The notes beneath the pieces were generated by a model that had not been told where the DNA came from, did not search any database, and saw nothing but the letters and a program-made list of their open reading frames with translations. Both the position numbers and the translations under genes were made by a program. Below are positions 60,010 through 64,000 of a DNA stretch of 64,000 bases, piece after piece (the first letter of the stretch is position 1; each line of letters starts with the position of its first letter). This DNA comes from Peribolospora baueri. Its lineage: Eukaryota; Basidiomycota; Peribolosporomycetes; Peribolosporales; Peribolosporaceae. The DNA lies in assembly GCA_029717555.1 (NCBI GenBank), contig JAMDHS010000022.1:124001-188000 (forward strand), given 5' to 3'.

Positions 60010-61768
60010 ATGTCGCTCCTTTCCCACCTGGCCACCCTCCCCGTACCACCTCTCCTCACCCCCTCGACTTCCGTCCTCGCCTCCTCCCTCTTCACCATTT
60101 CCTATGTCGCCAGCCTCTACCTTTTTCCAGCCACCCGCATAGACGGCGTACGAGTAGGTGAAGACGGACAGCAGCTTACACGGGACTCGCCTCTGGTCAT
60201 TCGTGCCAGGGTCAAGGCGGCTTGTGTCAGCTCCGTCGTCTGTGCCGGCGGCGTTTGGGCCTGCTTCTGGGCCAAGGGGTCGTTTCAGGGTCTCGTGAGT
60301 GGTCGGTGGGCAGCGGAAGCCTTGTCTCTTGTCTTCATTGGATTTTCTCATCTTCATCTCACACTCCGCACCGCTCCTTGACCGCCGCAGTCTCTGCCAC
60401 AGCAACTCCTCACGACCTTGCAGCTCCTCGGCCTTCCCCTTCCCTTTACTCTATCCCCTTCCTTTGCTCTCACCGCATCGATCGGCGCCCTCCTCCGCAA
60501 CTTGCTCGCGACCTGCTTCGTCCCACTCGGTCTCACGGTAACGCTCTATCTCGGCCCTCTGTACGTCTCCTTCCTCGAGGGTACCTTACCAGGTCAGAGG
60601 AGGTTGGAATGGCGGGAGACGGTCAGGGAGATGTTTGGAAGCTTGGTAGGCCGGAGGAATTACATTTTTGTGAGTTACCCTCGGATATTTTTTGGAAGGG
60701 GGGGCAAAGACCACCTTCTCTCCGTGCAATACTTTCCTCTCCACCGTCTGCCCGCTCACGGCCGAACCCGCTCCACGACAGGGCCCTCTCACGGAGGAGG
60801 TCGTATTTCGCGCCTGCATCGTGGCCGTGACGCATTATGCGGGTGTGGGCCATGTCAAGACCGTATTCCTCACGCCTCTTTACTTCGGTATCGGTGCGTG
60901 GAAGGCCCTGACCTTTTCTTGACACGCGGCATGCCGCTGACTTTGGCTACGTGCTTGCGTCCGCTGGTGGCAGCTCATGCCCACCACGCCTGGGAGACCT
61001 ATGTGCGATCAGGCCGGACTCGCGAGGGCCTCGTGCGCGGTCTCGTCTCTTCCGGTGAGTTTAGTCGTATCCTACACCAAGCAGCGCTTCATCCTCACGT
61101 GTGCATGAACGGCAAAAGGAAGAACGAGCGGGGGAACTCATGCCGTCAGCGCTTCTCCCCGTCTTCGACCCCATCTTTCCTTTCGCTCGTGGACTGACGT
61201 CGACAGGTTTCCATTTCAGCTACACCACACTATTCGGGTGGTATGCCGCCTTCTTGTTCATGCGCACGGGTGAGTTGTACGGAGCGATTACCATCTCATG
61301 ATCCGTGATCCGGCGAGGGGAAGCATGCCTTACAAGTCGTACCACCACGTCCCCTCTCCACTTCCCTCTCGCCCCCAATACTCGTCCGCCCAACCCGCCG
61401 CCGGTGGTCTCCTTGCTTTCTTCGCATGCATCTGCCCCGCAAAGGAACCCTCCTCGCCCCATTCCTCTCCCACTCCTTCTGCAATCTCATGGGTCTCCCC
61501 GACCTCGGCGGCGCGGAGCTGATGTTCCCGAAGCAGAAAAAAGGTGTGTCCACCTCCTCCGTCCGTCCGACGCGAGCATCATCCGGCCCATAACAGACGC
61601 TCTTCGCTCTTTGCTCTTCCTCCCTTTCCTTTGTCTGCATTTCCGCTCCGCAACCCGTCGTTCGCAGTCATCCAAGCAGCGTACGTCCTGGGCATCCTCC
61701 TGTTCGCGAGGCTGCTCGCGCCGGCGACGTCTCCGGCTCTGTTCGGGGGGAGCGTGTATTGGCGGTGA
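60010..61768 (+). CDS. RCE1: CAAX prenyl protease 2 (Rce1)
   Basis: ER membrane endoprotease removing the AAX tripeptide from farnesylated or geranylgeranylated CAAX proteins such as Ras and a-factor. Seven exons (60010-60294, 60391-60669, 60782-60893, 60974-61054, 61207-61269, 61445-61543, 61668-61768) give 339 residues. It is hydrophobic with several membrane segments. The ABI/CPBP motifs are present in order: GPLTEEVVFRACIV, with the catalytic Glu pair near 193-194; FGIAHAHHAWE (motif 2 His); and APFLSHSFCNLMGLPD (final His/Asn motif). The last exon gives a C-terminal membrane helix, AAYVLGILLFARLLAP. All active-site motifs are intact. It is tandem with PWP2 and converges with bL36m. Confidence 0.95.
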
Positions 61769-62231
61769 AGCGAGGAGTGTGTTCAACACTTCGCCAACCG
61801 GCCCTTCCTCGTCGGAGACGAGGAATGAAAACGGAAGGAAAGGAAGGCGAGAGGGCAGGGTTGTCGGTCCTGTGCTCGGAAATGCCTATATACCCATGAA
61901 TGGCGGCTGGTTGTCCCGCTTGGATGCCACTCAGACCCACGGTGCTTTCTCTGTCAGTCTATCTGGGAAAAAAAAAAGACATGTTCGTTCGCGGCGCGTA
62001 GGTGCTTCCTCCTGGCCCTTCCTGCTCAGCGCTTTTGGCGCGGGATGGCTATAAATACAAGGGTGAGGGTTCGTGCGCCTAGGGCACTGATGGTGGGAGA
62101 AGGGGGAGGACTGTGTTGAGAAGGTGGGAAAGAAGAGAAAGAAGAGGAAGGGATAAGGGAAAGGTGCGGGCTCACCGGAAGGGAAAGCGAAGCTGGGTCG
62201 GCGGGGACCGTGCAGACGCATCGGGGGTCGG
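61769..62231. other. Convergent intergenic region RCE1 / bL36m
   Basis: Spacer of about 460 bp with an A-run near 61970 and purine-rich sequence at 62085-62165. No gene signature is seen. Confidence 0.6.
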
Positions 62232-62600
62232 TCACCCTTGGCGCTGCAGAGGACGAAGGCCGCGTTAGCTTAGCAAAGATGGAGGGTATTGATGCCGGCA
62301 CCGATCGCACGCACGCACCTGCTTGTGCTTGGGATCCTTAGAGCAGATGACGTACAGCCTGCCCTTCCTCCTGACGACCGAACAGCCGTCGCAAAACTTC
62401 TTCACCGCGCTGCGCACCTTCATCCCCCTCGTGATGGTCAGCGGACCTGCTACGGGCTTTGATCGTGCGGTGGGGAGGGGGGAAGGGAGAGACGGGAGGG
62501 CGGGGTGGGCGTGTGAGAGGAGGGAGGGGGTCCGGAGGGTGGAGAGCCGGGAGGTGGTGGAGAGGAGCGGGCGGAGCGAGTTGGCGAGGTAGGCGCGCAT
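62232..62600 (-). CDS. RTC6: Mitochondrial large-subunit ribosomal protein bL36m
   Basis: A bacterial-type L36 protein of the mitochondrial large ribosomal subunit. Two exons (62600-62319 and 62243-62232) give 97 residues. The first about 58 residues are a Ser/Leu/Pro/Arg-rich presequence for mitochondrial import ([20 protein letters not shown]). The mature L36 starts [20 protein letters not shown]. The zinc ligands C70, C73, C86 and H92 are all present, and the protein ends KHKQRQG as in bacterial L36. The second exon adds only three codons and the stop. The symbol RTC6 follows the yeast name for this protein. Very secure. Confidence 0.95.
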
Positions 62601-63644
62601 GGCGGGCGGGCGGTCGAGGAGACGAGACGGAGGGACGGGTGAGTGGGCCGAGGTTCGCTTGGTCGTGCGGCGCTTCGTTTGCTTTGGGTTGGTACTTTTG
62701 CTTTTCTCGCTGCTTGTCGTCGTCGTTGTCGTCGTCGTCGCCGACTTGCAAGATCGTTCGTCTCGCCGGCCTCCGCCGTTTCCGGTCGGTCGACCTGGTC
62801 CTCTTCTCGGTCGGCGAGAGCGGGAGTCGCCGCAGCAAGGCATTCTTCCCACGGCTGCCGCGCGGCTCTCGTGGCAGGCACGCCGGCCAGGATGGCTGGC
62901 TGGCTGGCGTGGCTGTCGGTGCTGCGGCAGCCGATCTGATCCTCCTCGCTCTCCTCGTCTCTCCTCGTCATCCTCCATCCGAGCCGACGCCATTCTTGCT
63001 TGACATCCTCCCCCATCATGACTATGCTTCCCTTCTGAACGCTCTACCCCTCCGTCCTACGTCACTGCCTCTGATCGTGAGTGAGTTGAACCTGGCTCCT
63101 CTTTCCCGCGGCGCGAGCGGCGGCGTGCGTCGCGACACCACCCGTCCTGGTCTTCCGTCCTGGTCTTCCGTCCTGGTCTTCCGTCCTGGTCTTCCGACTG
63201 CCAGCCAACCTGGCCGTCAGACCCCGCTCGCTGTCGGCGTTTTTTGATCGTCGTCCGCTCTTCGAGGCGTGGATCGGCGAGATGGTCGTTGGTAACGCTG
63301 TCGCCGTCGCCGTCGCCGTCACCTTCGTCGCGATCGTCACTGACTCGCCATGGCCTCTTCCTCTTTCCTTCCCCGCTTAGGACTACGTTGACCACGCCTA
63401 GCCCAGCAACCCCAGCCAAGCCCCGCGGCCGCCTCGCATCTGCTCTCCACCCGACCGACCAACCCTGGTCTCGCCTCGTCGCCCGGAAGAACATGCTGGC
63501 CCGGCCCTTCATCGACTCCTACACGTCTCCCACACCTTCTTCTTCTTTTTCTTCTTCCTCGCACGCCGCAACAGGACACTCACGCTCCGTCCTCGCCCTC
63601 GCCCTCGCCTTGCCCCCGTCACCACCCGCCCTCGCACGACCCAT
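62601..63644. promoter_or_regulatory. Divergent promoter bL36m / right-edge gene
   Basis: A spacer of about 1.04 kb. On the bL36m sense strand it contains CGACAACGAC (62722-62731), about 120 nt upstream of the ATG. It also has a 13-bp tandem repeat (63143-63194) and CCGTCG repeats near 63300. The right part, after about 63480, may be the leader of the edge gene. Confidence 0.5.
63143..63194. repeat. 13-bp tandem repeat, four copies
   Basis: Four perfect tandem copies of CGTCCTGGTCTTC in the divergent promoter region. Perfect identity suggests recent expansion. Confidence 0.9.
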
Positions 63645-64000
63645 ATGTACCCATCCCCATCCCAATCACCCGCTCCCTCGCCTCCGGCGTTCCTCTATCT
63701 CAACTCCCACCCCGGTCCCGGCGGCCATCACCACCAGCATCAGTCTGTCTCCAACCCCGCAGTCGGCGTCCCCGGCTCGGCGGCCAACGGGGCTCCTGGT
63801 GCTGGCGGATATGGTCAACCGAACGGCGCTCCCAACAGTGCCCCTGGACCCGCCGGTCTCCCTCTAGCTCGTTTTCCCGGCCCCCCCGCGTCAGTGAACC
63901 CGCTCGCCGGCGGATGGCCTCCGCGATCTCATCACCCTGGCCCAGGGCCAGGCGCCCACCACCACCCTCACCACCACCAGCAGAATCCCTCCCTTTCGTC
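63645..64000 (+). CDS. Unrecognised protein N-terminus, cut by the right edge
   Basis: An ATG opens a frame with no stop through the window end (118 codons plus). The sequence is Pro/Gly/His/Asn-rich: MYPSPSQSPAPSPPAFLYLN, then GGYGQPNGAPNSAPG, PLAGGWPP, and His-rich blocks followed by QQNPSLS. No domain is reached. The composition, and the GGWPP plus His/Gln blocks, recall N-termini of basidiomycete Ccr4-type deadenylases, but this is a weak impression. Coding is supported by the open frame and protein-like composition compared with the other two frames. It is divergent from bL36m. Confidence 0.5.
   Translation, partial: MYPSPSQSPAPSPPAFLYLNSHPGPGGHHHQHQSVSNPAVGVPGSAANGAPGAGGYGQPNGAPNSAPGPAGLPLARFPGPPASVNPLAGGWPPRSHHPGPGPGAHHHPHHHQQNPSLS

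Overview
The window looks like nuclear DNA of a basidiomycete fungus. It is GC-rich, with compact genes on both strands and many short introns (mostly 50-150 nt, gtgagt/gtaagt donors, cag/tag acceptors). The proteins are typical of fungi (Atg11, Snt1, Pwp2, Tan1, Pmp3, Mrs6) and carry long Ser/Pro/Ala-rich disordered regions. I cannot place it below phylum from sequence alone. I see no transposons, viral elements, rRNA, tRNA or CRISPR. Exon joins were worked out by hand from splice motifs and protein families. For every complete gene the summed exon length is a whole number of codons, which supports the joins, though single coordinates could be off by one.

Layout, left to right: PRI1 primase (+, 5' end cut off by the window edge); a double-BTB plus CAP-Gly protein (-); TFIIE-alpha (+); a 2026-residue RING-H2 protein (-); an F-box protein (+); MRS6 Rab escort protein (-); KGD2 2-oxoglutarate dehydrogenase E2 (-); UBC4-type E2 (+); TAN1 (-); SNT1-like SANT corepressor (+); a giant VPS9-domain protein (+); an AhpD-like protein (-); a long-tailed Pmp3-family protein (+); ATG11 (-); PWP2 (+); RCE1 (+); mitochondrial bL36m (-); and an unrecognised gene running off the right edge (+).

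These are housekeeping genes with no operon or biosynthetic cluster. Loose themes are the ubiquitin system (BTB, RING, F-box and E2, all within the first 28 kb), prenylation and Rab biology (MRS6, RCE1, VPS9), mitochondria (KGD2, bL36m) and RNA or transcription (TFIIE, SNT1, TAN1, PWP2). Strands alternate strikingly: 14 of 17 neighbouring pairs are on opposite strands, giving seven divergent promoters.

I found no convincing undescribed system. The best points for a second look are a 4-nt microexon in UBC4, the BTB-BTB-CAP-Gly architecture, two GC-AG introns, a decamer (CGACAACGAC) recurring on the sense strand of five 5' leaders, and telobox-like motifs in divergent promoters.
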